Notes under the pieces: generated by a model
Databases searched by the model: none
Told to the model about the DNA's origin: nothing
What the model saw: only the letters and a program-made list of their open reading frames with translations
Made by a program: the position numbers and the translations under genes
Part shown: piece by piece, positions 7,657 through 15,552 of the stretch
How positions within the stretch are numbered: position 1 is the first letter of the stretch
Layout of the letters: every line of letters begins with the position of its first letter
Source of the DNA: an uncultured Gammaproteobacteria bacterium
GTDB taxonomy: Bacteria; Pseudomonadota; Gammaproteobacteria; Ga0077536
Length of the DNA: 38,400 nt
Direction of reading: 5' to 3'
Assembly: GCA_938082545.1 (NCBI GenBank)
Contig: CALKCL010000004.1
Coordinates: forward strand, 67,687-106,086

Positions 7657-8280
7657 ATGAAGACAAATCTTACGAAGATATTTATCCTGCTGGTCTTGTC
7701 GATGCTGATGTGTGCATGTGATGATGATGCAGTCGGAAAGGAAATATCTAGCACAGTCCTCGATACCCAGCGAGTTTCCTGTCCAGAAGAACTTGTAGCA
7801 ACAGAACGCGGCTCTGTTGGTTTTATGAAAAACCTTGCCGAAAGTCCTGACTCCATAAAGGCGATTGCAGACAAACAATTGAGAGCTGCATTTAGTACAG
7901 ACGGTGATGCTAACGAAAAACGCGTTCGATACCGCGTAGAACCGTTAGTCTTCATCCCTACATCTGAACAGAAACCTAGATGCTTAATTCTAGAAGAACA
8001 GACACAACTTCACCCATTAGAATTCGGGCCTCAATCATTTGAAAGCATATCGAAACTCAACGATTGGATTATGGACTTCTCTAGAGGACAAGGAGACGAC
8101 GGCAAGAAACTTTACGAGCAATGCAACTTAAATTGCAGTCCTCGGTATACTTTTGACATTATTAAAAATTCCACAAATTTCAATGTCTCAACCGCGGTCC
8201 ACTGTGGTTTGGGCAGGGATACATCTAGCGACCAGTACCAACTCTCAACCTCAGTCATAACAAGTTGTGACGCTGACTAA
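7657..8280 (+). CDS. Unknown lipoprotein
   Basis: I do not recognise the family. From the ATG at 7657 the protein has 207 residues and begins with a short basic n-region, a hydrophobic core and MCAC, a lipobox-like end with Cys21 as the likely lipidated residue. The ATG at 7615 in the same frame would put 14 extra residues before the signal and is less likely, although neither start has a clear ribosome binding site. The mature protein is acidic, starts C-D-D-D, and holds several more cysteines that could pair in the periplasm. Asp at +2 is the E. coli rule for inner-membrane retention. No transmembrane helix follows the signal. Confidence 0.62.
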   Translation: MKTNLTKIFILLVLSMLMCACDDDAVGKEISSTVLDTQRVSCPEELVATERGSVGFMKNLAESPDSIKAIADKQLRAAFSTDGDANEKRVRYRVEPLVFIPTSEQKPRCLILEEQTQLHPLEFGPQSFESISKLNDWIMDFSRGQGDDGKKLYEQCNLNCSPRYTFDIIKNSTNFNVSTAVHCGLGRDTSSDQYQLSTSVITSCDAD

Positions 8281-8330
8281 TTACTGAGAACATTGAGACA
8301 GAGATTAAACTTTAAGGCGATGAGACACCC

Positions 8331-9200
8331 ATGACTTACCTTGTGAAATGCTGCCTTTGGCCCTTCTTACTCTTGTCTTCCATGATCATTCTAGCAATAG
8401 GTTTTGCCAGAGGAACAGAAACTCTATTTTTTAACCTATCCTATCTTTGGATTATTATTTGTCTACTCGCCGCTGAAAAAATTTACTGTTACCGGGAAGA
8501 CTGGCGGGTGCCAGACGGTCAAACTAAAACCAACTTGGCCCATACCTTTCTAAATAAAGGACTCGTACAATTTTTTATTGTTATCTTTTTAGCCCTAGGA
8601 TGGATAGCCCCTAGAGAGGCGACCTTATTGTCGACTTGGCCGATGGTTGTCCAAATAACTATTGGCCTTACTGCATCTGAGCTCGGTCTGTATTTTGCAC
8701 ACCGTCTTGCGCATGAATGGCCATATCTGTGGCGTTTCCACTCAGTACACCACAGCGTCAAGCGACTCTGGATTGTGAATACGGGCCGATTTCATTTCAT
8801 TGACTCCATTGTTAGTATCGTTGCCAGCTTGCCCTTTCTTTTGCTGTCTGGGATTTCGACAGATGCAATTATTTGGGTAAGCGCCATAACGGCATATATT
8901 GGAATATTGACGCACTGTAACGTTGATTTACGCTTTGGTCCGCTCAGCTACGTCTTTAACACTCCAGAACTGCATAGGTGGCACCACTCAATAGAGCCCT
9001 CTATTGGTAATACCAATTATGGTGAAAACCTGATGCTTTGGGACCACATATTCAAAACTTTCTATTTGAAAAAAGGCGAGCACGTTGAGGTAATAGGGAT
9101 CGAGGAGCACATGCCTTCGAGCTTTATTCATCAGCTAAAAATGCCATTTAAATGGAACCACTACCAGACTTACGGCGAGAAAAACACCGCTCCAGACTGA
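8331..9200 (+). CDS. Sterol desaturase / fatty acid hydroxylase superfamily membrane di-iron enzyme
   Basis: 289 residues of the PF04116 superfamily. Hydrophobic helices lie at about 5-25, 33-48, 78-95 and 105-120, with two more around 160-195. All three histidine clusters are present: HRLAH (His124, His128), HSVHH (His137, His140, His141), His155 in GRFHFID, and HRWHH (His205, His208, His209), followed by the common tail NYGENLMLWDHIFKTFY. These ligands bind two irons and support O2-dependent hydroxylation or desaturation of lipids. The ornithine-lipid headgroup hydroxylase OlsE belongs to this superfamily, and an olsF-type gene lies 1.0 kb away, so an OlsE-like role is worth testing. Its last 31 bases overlap the 3' end of the convergent ferritin-like gene. 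Confidence 0.88.
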   Translation: MTYLVKCCLWPFLLLSSMIILAIGFARGTETLFFNLSYLWIIICLLAAEKIYCYREDWRVPDGQTKTNLAHTFLNKGLVQFFIVIFLALGWIAPREATLLSTWPMVVQITIGLTASELGLYFAHRLAHEWPYLWRFHSVHHSVKRLWIVNTGRFHFIDSIVSIVASLPFLLLSGISTDAIIWVSAITAYIGILTHCNVDLRFGPLSYVFNTPELHRWHHSIEPSIGNTNYGENLMLWDHIFKTFYLKKGEHVEVIGIEEHMPSSFIHQLKMPFKWNHYQTYGEKNTAPD

Positions 9201-10018
9201 GAGTATTTCTTCAGTCTCCACCAAGCTATCTTTTTGAATAGCTGCATGAAACGTGATTGTGATCGTAAACCGATGGCTGAAGCTACCATATGAATCGCTG
9301 CATCCATATGCTTTCGCTCATACATCCCTGCGACAATGCGATTATACATTCCCGTACATTTCTCCCGATCATAATTCACACCGATTTCTTCTAAGGGAGC
9401 GTTTGCAGCGTGCCAGGCGTAACCGAGCTCGTCATCGTTTACCTCGATCACTCTACCAATAGCTACTTTCAGACGTTGAAAGAACCCCAAGGAAGCTCGC
9501 TTTAATCCATTATCTTTAAACAAGCGATAGTGCCGCGATTCATCCCGCGCTATATACGTGCAGATCTGCTTAAGCACTGGTTCTTGAGTAAAGTCTCTTA
9601 TTGCTGAGTAATATGAACAGGTACCGGCCTCTACGACACACCTCGCTATTAATTCTCCCTCGTTAGTGCCTCTTACCGACTCAGAAACGTTAAGAGGCAA
9701 CTGGTACAAAGACCTAAAATGATCCACACGAGATGAGAAATCAAAAGTAGGGTCAACAAGCTCCGCCCAACGGCCCAAGGCCGCTCCATGCTGCACTTCT
9801 TCTTCTCCCCATTTATCTGCAAGCCTTTTAAACTCAGCATCATTAGGAAAAATGTTGTGGAGATAAATCACATAATCTCCGCTATTCGCCTCGACAAGAG
9901 CCGCAGTCTTTATAGCGGCTAACAACTCTGGCGTGACACTTGTCAGATCTAGTTTTGACCAATTGATATCTGACAAAAGCCATTGGTTGTCTTGTTTGTC
10001 TGTTTTGAAAGCTGTCAT
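9170..10018 (-). CDS. Soluble di-iron ferritin-like protein (acyl-ACP desaturase-like)
   Basis: 282 residues, helical, with no signal peptide. The six residues of a ferritin-like di-iron site are all visible: Glu43 (VEANSGDY), Glu74 and His77 (EEEVQH), Glu130 (VVEAGTCSYYSA), Glu150 and His153 (ARDESRHYRLF). This is the pattern of acyl-ACP desaturases (FA_desaturase_2) and related carboxylate-bridged oxygenases. It is annotated only broadly because the length and N-terminus differ from plant-type delta-9 desaturases. Its 3' end overlaps the membrane hydroxylase gene by 31 bases and its promoter faces olsF, so it lies in the middle of a lipid locus. Hydroxylation or desaturation of an acyl chain or lipid is the likely job. 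Confidence 0.78.
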   Translation of the reverse strand: MTAFKTDKQDNQWLLSDINWSKLDLTSVTPELLAAIKTAALVEANSGDYVIYLHNIFPNDAEFKRLADKWGEEEVQHGAALGRWAELVDPTFDFSSRVDHFRSLYQLPLNVSESVRGTNEGELIARCVVEAGTCSYYSAIRDFTQEPVLKQICTYIARDESRHYRLFKDNGLKRASLGFFQRLKVAIGRVIEVNDDELGYAWHAANAPLEEIGVNYDREKCTGMYNRIVAGMYERKHMDAAIHMVASAIGLRSQSRFMQLFKKIAWWRLKKYSQSGAVFFSP

Positions 10019-10045
10019 ATCATATACTTCACAGGCTAAGCGCCG

Positions 10046-10087
10046 AATAGTGCAGTCGCCACTATTAGCTATTAGAATTTAAATTCT
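10046..10087. promoter_or_regulatory. Paired dyads between the ferritin-like gene and olsF
   Basis: Two perfect inverted repeats lie within 42 bases: AATAGTG-CAGTCGC-CACTATT (10046-10066, 7-bp arms) and the 14-bp palindrome AGAATTTAAATTCT (10074-10087). A tandem CTATTAG repeat (10062-10075) joins them. The region is shared by two divergent genes, 28 bases before the ferritin-like ATG and about 100 before olsF, and could be a common operator. Binding protein unknown. Confidence 0.45.
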
Positions 10088-10185
10088 CATTGATCAAGCT
10101 ATTGTAACCTCGATTGTTTATCATACTAACTTTTTATTATAGTAACTTTAGTTTCCAGCTAGGATTTACCAAACGATGAGAAACG

Positions 10186-12048
10186 ATGAACGTATCAAAT
10201 AGCAACGGTGGTGCGCGCTCATTTTCTGTAAGAGACTATCTACCGAAGTATTTAGGTCCTTTGAGGGCTATTTTATCCTTCATCCTTGATCGTCTCTTCG
10301 GCCTCAAAGCACTAAGCGAAGTCTATTCTAAATCTAGAGGCTTGGAACCTCAGACTTTTTGTGATGATGTGCTTAAGACAGTTAAAGTAGATTTCACGGC
10401 GAGTGCAAGTTTTCGGGAACATATCCCCAAAACAGGCGGTTGTATTGTCGCGGCCAACCACCCACACGGTCTGCTAGATGGGGTCGGGATGATCAAAGAG
10501 CTCCTGAAGCATAGAAGTGACGTCAGAGTAATGGCAAATCATTTACTCTACTGTTTTGAAGAACTTAAGCCTGTATTCATTGGGGTCGACCCTTTTGGAG
10601 GAGACAAGGCAAAGAGATTTAATGCTAAAGCAGTCATCCAATCAGTAAAATGGCTCGAAAATGGGGGACTGTTAGTCATGTTCCCAGGTGGGGAAGTGTC
10701 GAGCGTTAACTTAGTGCGCCGCCATGTTGTCGATCCCAAATGGGATGCAGGTGTGGGCTGGCTAGTTAGAAAAACAAATAGCCCTGTGGTACCCCTTTTC
10801 ATCAGCGGGCGAAACTCTTGGCTATTCCAGACCGTGGGCTTAGTCTGCGAGCGGTTTCGCACATCATTATTGGTTAAAGAATTTTTAAATCATCATGGGG
10901 CATACATTGCCGTTCACTGTGGTCCTATCATTCCAGTCAAAACACTCAAACAGCTTGATGACGACAACCATATAGCGAAACATCTTCGTACGTGCACCTA
11001 CCTGCTCCGAGAGAGAACCGGGTATAAAAAACCATTCAAGCTGATCCGCCAAAAAAAATCTGTAACCTTGACGGAAGCGATTCATGAAGGCTATCCCGCC
11101 CAACCGTTATCAGACGAAATTTCAATGCTACCTTTGGAACAATGTCTTGTTTCCAACACCGGCAGACTTCAAGTCTGGTATGCCGACGCTTTTCAAATAC
11201 CGATGCTACTAAAAGAAATAGGCCGACTGAGAGAAATAGCATTTAGAAACGTAGGTGAAGGCACAGGTAAAACAGAAGATCTTGACCAATTTGATTCCTA
11301 CTACCAACACCTATTCCTCTGGGACACAGAAGCTCAAATCATCATTGGTGGGTATAGGCTAGGAGGGGCAAAAAAAATAATCGCAGAACGAGGTCAGAAA
11401 GGTCTCTATATTTGCACGCTGTTTAAACTTGCTCCGAAACTAAAAGATGATCTAGCCCACGCATTAGAAGTTGGAAGGTCTTTTGTAAGAGAAGAACATC
11501 AAAAAAGTTATTCCTCACTAATGATGCTTTGGAAAGGGATTGGCCGATACGTAGCACTCCATCCAGGCTATAGGTACCTTCTTGGGCCTGTGAGTATCAG
11601 CAATGATTACCATCCTTTATCACAACAGCTGATAGTACGTTTCCTTCAGGGCAGCAGCATGGAAGACAAAAGGTCTAGTTTGGTAAAGCCTCGGCAGGCA
11701 TTTAAAATTGAGAAAAAACATTCTCGCAGAATAGATATTAACCTCTCGGATTTAGGAGCTATCGAAAACATGCTCAGCACCTTAGAGGATCAGGATTCTG
11801 GTATACCTGTAATTCTTAGACAGTATTTAAAATTAAATGGTCAGATACTGGGGTTCAACGTTGACCCAGACTTCGGGAACTCGGTAGATTGCCTCTTATG
11901 GGTAGATCTCACCAAAACAGATGAGGCGCTTCTTTGCAAGTACATGGGTACAGCTAGCGTGGAAGATTTCCTCCTAAGACATAAAAGTTTAGAAGAACCA
12001 GCATTGGAACCCAAAAGCATTACGAATTCAGAAGGGAAAGACTCCTAA
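10186..12048 (+). CDS. olsF: Bifunctional ornithine lipid synthase (PlsC-like + OlsB-like fusion)
   Basis: 620 residues with two acyltransferase domains. The N-terminal half (about 20-290) is a lysophospholipid-acyltransferase-like domain: NHPHGLLDG at 91-99 with catalytic His/Asp, and FPGGE at 166-170. The C-terminal half (about 315-600) matches the OlsB-type N-acyl-transferase/hemolysin family: LREIAFRNVGEGTG at 348-361, DLDQFDSYYQHLFLWD at 365-380, IIIGGYRLG at 385-393 and RYLLGPVSISNDY. This order is that of OlsF, which in Serratia-type bacteria N-acylates ornithine with its C-terminal domain and O-acylates the product with its N-terminal domain. It probably acts at the inner membrane face. 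Alternatives are a lyso-lipid acyltransferase acting on another amino acid (glycine, lysine, glutamine lipids). Confidence 0.83.
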   Translation: MNVSNSNGGARSFSVRDYLPKYLGPLRAILSFILDRLFGLKALSEVYSKSRGLEPQTFCDDVLKTVKVDFTASASFREHIPKTGGCIVAANHPHGLLDGVGMIKELLKHRSDVRVMANHLLYCFEELKPVFIGVDPFGGDKAKRFNAKAVIQSVKWLENGGLLVMFPGGEVSSVNLVRRHVVDPKWDAGVGWLVRKTNSPVVPLFISGRNSWLFQTVGLVCERFRTSLLVKEFLNHHGAYIAVHCGPIIPVKTLKQLDDDNHIAKHLRTCTYLLRERTGYKKPFKLIRQKKSVTLTEAIHEGYPAQPLSDEISMLPLEQCLVSNTGRLQVWYADAFQIPMLLKEIGRLREIAFRNVGEGTGKTEDLDQFDSYYQHLFLWDTEAQIIIGGYRLGGAKKIIAERGQKGLYICTLFKLAPKLKDDLAHALEVGRSFVREEHQKSYSSLMMLWKGIGRYVALHPGYRYLLGPVSISNDYHPLSQQLIVRFLQGSSMEDKRSSLVKPRQAFKIEKKHSRRIDINLSDLGAIENMLSTLEDQDSGIPVILRQYLKLNGQILGFNVDPDFGNSVDCLLWVDLTKTDEALLCKYMGTASVEDFLLRHKSLEEPALEPKSITNSEGKDS

Positions 12049-12083
12049 CGAAGAAGCCTTTCCAATTCAGGCCGACGTCTTAG

Positions 12084-13181
12084 TTAAGCCGCCTTCTCGC
12101 TCGCATCTTCATCTTCCCATGATTTCAGAACAGGCATAACTTCTTTAGCAAAAAGGCTTTGACTTCGCAGAGAGGCCTCAAACGGCATACCTGCGAATCG
12201 GAAACATAACAACGCACCAGTAGTACCCATTAATTTACGCCGCTCCTCAAACTGCCTCAGAATTTTATCTGGCGTGCCCCAAATTTGTTGGTCTAGATAA
12301 GCTTGCATCATGCCTTCTTTTCCAACTTCCCGCATGGCATCTACAGCCTCACCATAAGCCTCATAGCCCTTCGCGTTTTTGTAGTGCTCCCCCATAAGGT
12401 CATAATGATGCAGTACACTAACCAAATAGCTCGCAATATATTTGCTATTCTCTTCTGCTCGAGCAGCATCTGTATCACATACTGTCATATCGGTAAGCAG
12501 CAGTGGTTTCGGTTGACGACCATGGTGACTAACAAAAGCCTCCTTATAGAGGTCAAACTCCTGCTTTTGAACCTCCATCGGCTTATAATTGAATGCCATC
12601 ATTTGAGCACCCAGCTTAGCGGCTTCCTGGCCAGATTCGGGCGACATGGCGACCTGAACCAGTCTATCTTTAAAACTAGTTTTAGGAGCCGGTCTAATAA
12701 CTGCCCGTGGCTGATTGAAAAACTGACCTTGGTGCTCCTCCATAACTCCTTTCTCCAAAGCATCAACAATCATAGGAGCGGCCTCGTCAAAACGTTCCCG
12801 AGACTCTTCCATTGGAACGCCGAATTGTTCAAATTCTTTTAAGGACAAGCCGCGACCAAGACCTAATATAGCTCTGCCACCAGATAACTGATCGAGAAGC
12901 GCTGCTTTCTCTGCCACTCTGAGAGGCTGGATGTTCCAGGGGACAATACAAGCACCAGTAGCAAGTTTGATTCTTTCTGTTTTAGCGGCGACATAAGAGA
13001 GATAGACAAAGTTGTCCGGACAGAACGAATAGTCCTCAAAGTGATGTTCCACCACCCATATATGATCGTAACCCAAGTCCTCGGCAGCAAGAGACATTTT
13101 TAGCTCTTGCTCGTAGACTTCGTCGTCAGTTATTCCTGTGTAGCCCCAACTCTGCATCGCCTGTAGCATTCCTACGTCCAT
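12084..13181 (-). CDS. LLM-class flavin-dependent oxidoreductase (luciferase-like)
   Basis: 365 residues, bacterial-luciferase-like TIM barrel that would use reduced FMN or F420. Seen: an early MEWGYTG-like start (MQSWGYTG), YDHIWVVEHHFEDYSFCPDN at about 39-58 with the conserved WVVEHHF block, IKLATGACIVPWNIQPLRVAEKAALLDQLSGGRAILGLGRGLSLKEFEQFG at about 91-141, which is the diagnostic core (LDQLSGGR...GLGRG), and WGTPDKILRQFEE near the C-terminus. The ATG is preceded by GGGGAG. The gene is single, with a divergent NTF2-fold gene upstream. Monooxygenation of an aldehyde, ketone, sulfonate or xenobiotic is possible; no flavin reductase gene is adjacent. Confidence 0.9.
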   Translation of the reverse strand: MDVGMLQAMQSWGYTGITDDEVYEQELKMSLAAEDLGYDHIWVVEHHFEDYSFCPDNFVYLSYVAAKTERIKLATGACIVPWNIQPLRVAEKAALLDQLSGGRAILGLGRGLSLKEFEQFGVPMEESRERFDEAAPMIVDALEKGVMEEHQGQFFNQPRAVIRPAPKTSFKDRLVQVAMSPESGQEAAKLGAQMMAFNYKPMEVQKQEFDLYKEAFVSHHGRQPKPLLLTDMTVCDTDAARAEENSKYIASYLVSVLHHYDLMGEHYKNAKGYEAYGEAVDAMREVGKEGMMQAYLDQQIWGTPDKILRQFEERRKLMGTTGALLCFRFAGMPFEASLRSQSLFAKEVMPVLKSWEDEDASEKAA

Positions 13182-13296
13182 GCGTATATTCTCCCCTTTT
13201 CGCTTATTAGTTACACTTCTACTAGCATAATCTAGTTACGAATGAAATGAAAAGTAAATTTCAACACTTGAATTTAGCATTAGGAGCCGATAAGAA

Positions 13297-13656
13297 ATGT
13301 CCAACTATGATGAGATAAAAGTTACTATTTTCAGGTACTTCGACGGGGTACGTGAAGCTAGTAGAGAGCTTCTAGAAGAAGCGTTTGCTACTGATGAAGC
13401 ACATATGAAAGGCTATTTAATAGGAGATGATGGGAACTACCAGTTAAATACCCGCCCAATTACAGAAGTAATTGACGACTGGGCCTCTCGAAAACCATCC
13501 CCTCAAATGCAAGGAAAAATAATCGCCATCAACATCTTTAGCGACATTGCCGCTACTGCACTCTTCGATTTTAATGGCATATACGTCGACTCTTTTCAGC
13601 TGGCTAAAATTAGCGGGCAATGGAAAATTGTCAATAAATTCTACATTAGTAAATAA
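13297..13656 (+). CDS. NTF2-fold protein (putative lumazine-binding family)
   Basis: 119 residues. The compact alpha+beta cone fold of the NTF2 superfamily is suggested by the N-terminal helix IKVTIFRYFDGVREASRELLEEAF, the strand pair PITEVIDDWASRK, and the C-terminal strands GIYVDSFQLAKISGQWKIVNKFYISK. This order resembles the Pfam 'putative lumazine-binding' family (PF12893). These proteins bind small hydrophobic or aromatic ligands, and the function is usually unknown. AGGAG lies 10-11 bases before the ATG. It is divergent from the flavin oxidoreductase gene, and might share its regulation across the 115-base gap. Confidence 0.75.
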   Translation: MSNYDEIKVTIFRYFDGVREASRELLEEAFATDEAHMKGYLIGDDGNYQLNTRPITEVIDDWASRKPSPQMQGKIIAINIFSDIAATALFDFNGIYVDSFQLAKISGQWKIVNKFYISK

Positions 13657-13698
13657 AACATCTCGATGAGCTGTCGCCGCCAAAAAACGTGGGCAAAA

Positions 13699-13724
13699 GA
13701 AAAGGGGCGATAAAGCCCCTCTTC
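13699..13724 (-). terminator. Intrinsic terminator of the YdhR-like gene
   Basis: On the minus strand GAAGAGGGGC and GCCCCTTTTC pair over 10 bp (one G-T) around the loop TTTATC, with TTTT following (13695-13698). It lies 26 bases past the stop of the minus-strand gene at 13750. On the plus strand no T-run follows the stem. Confidence 0.75.
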
Positions 13725-13749
13725 AAAAAAAGACTCAAAGTCTTACCCT

Positions 13750-14070
13750 TTAAGCAGTAATATTTGATACCGTATTTTTAGTCTCGTTATCTACAACAAT
13801 CGAACAGCCGAGATATTCAACAAAGGGTTTCTTGCCCCAAGCTTCTGTCATGGTTGCAAACCAAGCCTCATTATACCAAGCCTCTGCAACAGCTCGAGAC
13901 TCCCATAAGTAGATCCCACCAACTTTGGACTGATCGTCGTTCAATACATAATACTTGCGAGTCAATCCTTCTAGCCCTTCGTATTTAACAGCAGTGGTAA
14001 GCATTTTCTTTTGCAAGGCATCAATATCTGCACCCGCTTCAACATCAAATAAAACTCTTACTACAATCAT
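13750..14070 (-). CDS. YdhR-like monooxygenase (dimeric alpha/beta barrel)
   Basis: 106 residues. It starts with a strand MIVVRVLFDVEAGAD, then a helix ALQKKMLTTAVKYEGLEGLTRKYYVLNDDQSKVGGIYLWESRAVAEAWY. The GGIYLWES block with a following helix is the signature of YdhR/antibiotic-biosynthesis-monooxygenase-like ABM proteins, which form dimeric ferredoxin-like barrels. AAGGA lies before the ATG. It has its own terminator downstream and a dyad-rich promoter region upstream (14169-14220), so it looks like a tightly regulated single gene. The substrate is not known for this family branch; stress or aromatic ligand roles have been proposed for YdhR. Confidence 0.75.
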   Translation of the reverse strand: MIVVRVLFDVEAGADIDALQKKMLTTAVKYEGLEGLTRKYYVLNDDQSKVGGIYLWESRAVAEAWYNEAWFATMTEAWGKKPFVEYLGCSIVVDNETKNTVSNITA

Positions 14071-14168
14071 TTTCTTTTCCTTAGTTACAAAACTTTAAAT
14101 CAATCTCAACTACAACTTTCTCTTTGAAAGACCATTTTGTTAATCTCTTTAAACCAATGGCATTTTTG

Positions 14169-14220
14169 ATTCCATACTGCTATGGAATATATATTTATTA
14201 CATAAATTGTATCTTACAAT
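14169..14220 (-). promoter_or_regulatory. Probable promoter with two operator-like dyads, YdhR-like gene
   Basis: Reading on the minus strand, TTGTAA (14214-14219) is a fair -35, with AT-rich -10 candidates (TAAATA or AAATAT) 16-17 bases further. The -35 sits inside the dyad ATTGTA-TCT-TACAAT (14206-14220). Just past the -10 is ATTCCATACTGCTATGGAAT (14169-14188), with perfect 8-bp arms and a 4-base spacer. Sites over -35 and the start region are a classic repression layout. The YdhR-like gene starts 99 bases downstream. Confidence 0.45.
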
Positions 14221-14309
14221 GAAATTGCACGCACTTAGATGTAAGTGAGTTTTGTACTACAAACTATCCAGCGGCTTCTTATCCGCCGGTATCAGTACAA
14301 CGCAAAAAT

Positions 14310-14795
14310 CTAAACCTCTAAGCCCAAGCGTATATGCCATTCAGCAATTGACTCGTCAGGGTACTCTAGGAAAATTTGATCTTTTTCTCCTCGGGCAATG
14401 CCTACCCAGTTTGCTTTATGCGCTGTCATAAGGTGTGTTTGCTCCGGCGAAGGAGGTAATTCACTATCGATCGCAGAGGCAAAAGGGTGGATCAATTCAG
14501 GCCAAGAAGGATCCCACAACCAAAGAGCACTGCCACATACTTTACAAAATCGCCTTTCTGCTGAGCTAACATGCGACACACCATCAGGGTCAACAAGTTT
14601 AGCTTTATAGATTGACAAATATTCAGCACCTTCCACTTCAAGACTAGATGCTTCACCCCCTAAGTTTATGGCATAACCTCCTCCACCTGCTGTCTTTCTA
14701 CATATCTCGCAGTAACAAAGATTAAAAGGATAGGTGTGCCGCGACAAAAGTGTAAAACCAATCTTCTTGCAGTGGCATGAGCCTGACAATAACAT
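14310..14795 (-). CDS. GFA-family (CENP-V/GFA domain) zinc protein
   Basis: 161 residues. The cysteine layout is that of the glutathione-dependent formaldehyde-activating family: Cys7 and Cys9 (GSCHCK) with Cys84 and Cys87 (FCKVCGSALWLW) for the structural zinc, and Cys27, Cys29 and Cys32 (CYCEICRKT) for the second site. The following SALW and the WPELIHPFASAID segment also fit. Family members are often called glutathione-dependent formaldehyde-activating enzymes, but this role is disputed even for the founding member. AGAAGGTG lies about 7 bases before the ATG. It is a single gene between two small unrelated genes, and nothing nearby supports formaldehyde metabolism except, loosely, the PQQ enzyme 16 kb away. 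Confidence 0.88.
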   Translation of the reverse strand: MLLSGSCHCKKIGFTLLSRHTYPFNLCYCEICRKTAGGGGYAINLGGEASSLEVEGAEYLSIYKAKLVDPDGVSHVSSAERRFCKVCGSALWLWDPSWPELIHPFASAIDSELPPSPEQTHLMTAHKANWVGIARGEKDQIFLEYPDESIAEWHIRLGLEV

Positions 14796-14877
14796 TTAGA
14801 CACCTTCTAATTTGGATTAATTTTTTAAAGCTTCTAGTGATGTTTCAAATCTGTGAAACCCAATCTATTACAACGTG

Positions 14878-15345
14878 CTAATCTATAAAATGTCGGCGGA
14901 CTTCGTCTCTCTCAACTAATTCATTAGCCTGCTTACTCGCGATCTTAGACAATCGATTAGCTTCAAAACCCATCATCGAAAGGCTTGTAGACACATTTGC
15001 CACTTCCTTGTAAGACGAAATCAACCCGTGATCCATTGTGCATATGGACACACCTTCAAAAACAACTCGTTTCCCAAAACATGCCTTCAATTTACTTTTA
15101 TAGCTAAAAATATAACGCGCATAGCCAATCTTACCAGAACAAACAGGGTCAAACAGATCCCATATAAAACTCTCAGCATCTCGATGAAAATGCTCTGACA
15201 CCATCATCGGTATTTTCGCTTTTCCGAAGGCACCATAGAAAACGTCATGATAGATACCATCAGAGCTGAAGCACTCGGCCGCCGCCTCGCCATCTCCAGA
15301 AACAATGGACTCTGTCATTTTTAAGAGCGCTGATGCAAATTCCAT
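14878..15345 (-). CDS. SnoaL-like / NTF2-superfamily protein
   Basis: 155 residues. The start MEFASALLKMTESIVSGDGEAAAECFSSDGIYHDVFYGAFGKAKIPMMVSEHFHRDAESFIWDLFDPV is typical of SnoaL-like NTF2-fold proteins: a helix, the short 'D-G-x-Y-H-D' strand, a lid, then a helix. The rest runs as strands (IGYARYIFSYKSKL, KRVVFEGVSICTMDHGLISSYKEVANV) and a last helix. GGAG lies close to the ATG at 15345. Members range from polyketide cyclases to binding proteins, so no function is given. It is the second NTF2-like protein in 2 kb but is not clearly related in sequence to the one at 13297. Confidence 0.72.
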   Translation of the reverse strand: MEFASALLKMTESIVSGDGEAAAECFSSDGIYHDVFYGAFGKAKIPMMVSEHFHRDAESFIWDLFDPVCSGKIGYARYIFSYKSKLKACFGKRVVFEGVSICTMDHGLISSYKEVANVSTSLSMMGFEANRLSKIASKQANELVERDEVRRHFID

Positions 15346-15552
15346 GAATATTTCTCCTCAATCCATTAAGACGCCCGAGCGTTAAATTACCGAATTTGCC
15401 ACTATCAAGTGTGGACAGTCTTTTTATATAAGTATAAACATCAATTTGCAATATTGAGCACCCTCACCAAGACATCTACAGCATGAGTTCTCAATCGGGA
15501 CACTCCGTTTCTTAGCACCCCCACTTAAAAATAATTCGTCCTATTACCCTCC

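Noticed and set aside
12303-12842. 179-codon open frame opposite the flavin oxidoreductase gene
   Set aside because: It is a shadow of a well-conserved LLM protein on the other strand, has no ribosome site and no recognisable protein character.
14071-14309. Search for a small RNA or small gene in the gap between the YdhR-like and GFA genes
   Set aside because: I found only the promoter-like dyads; no stable GC hairpin with a T-run and no start codon with a ribosome site.
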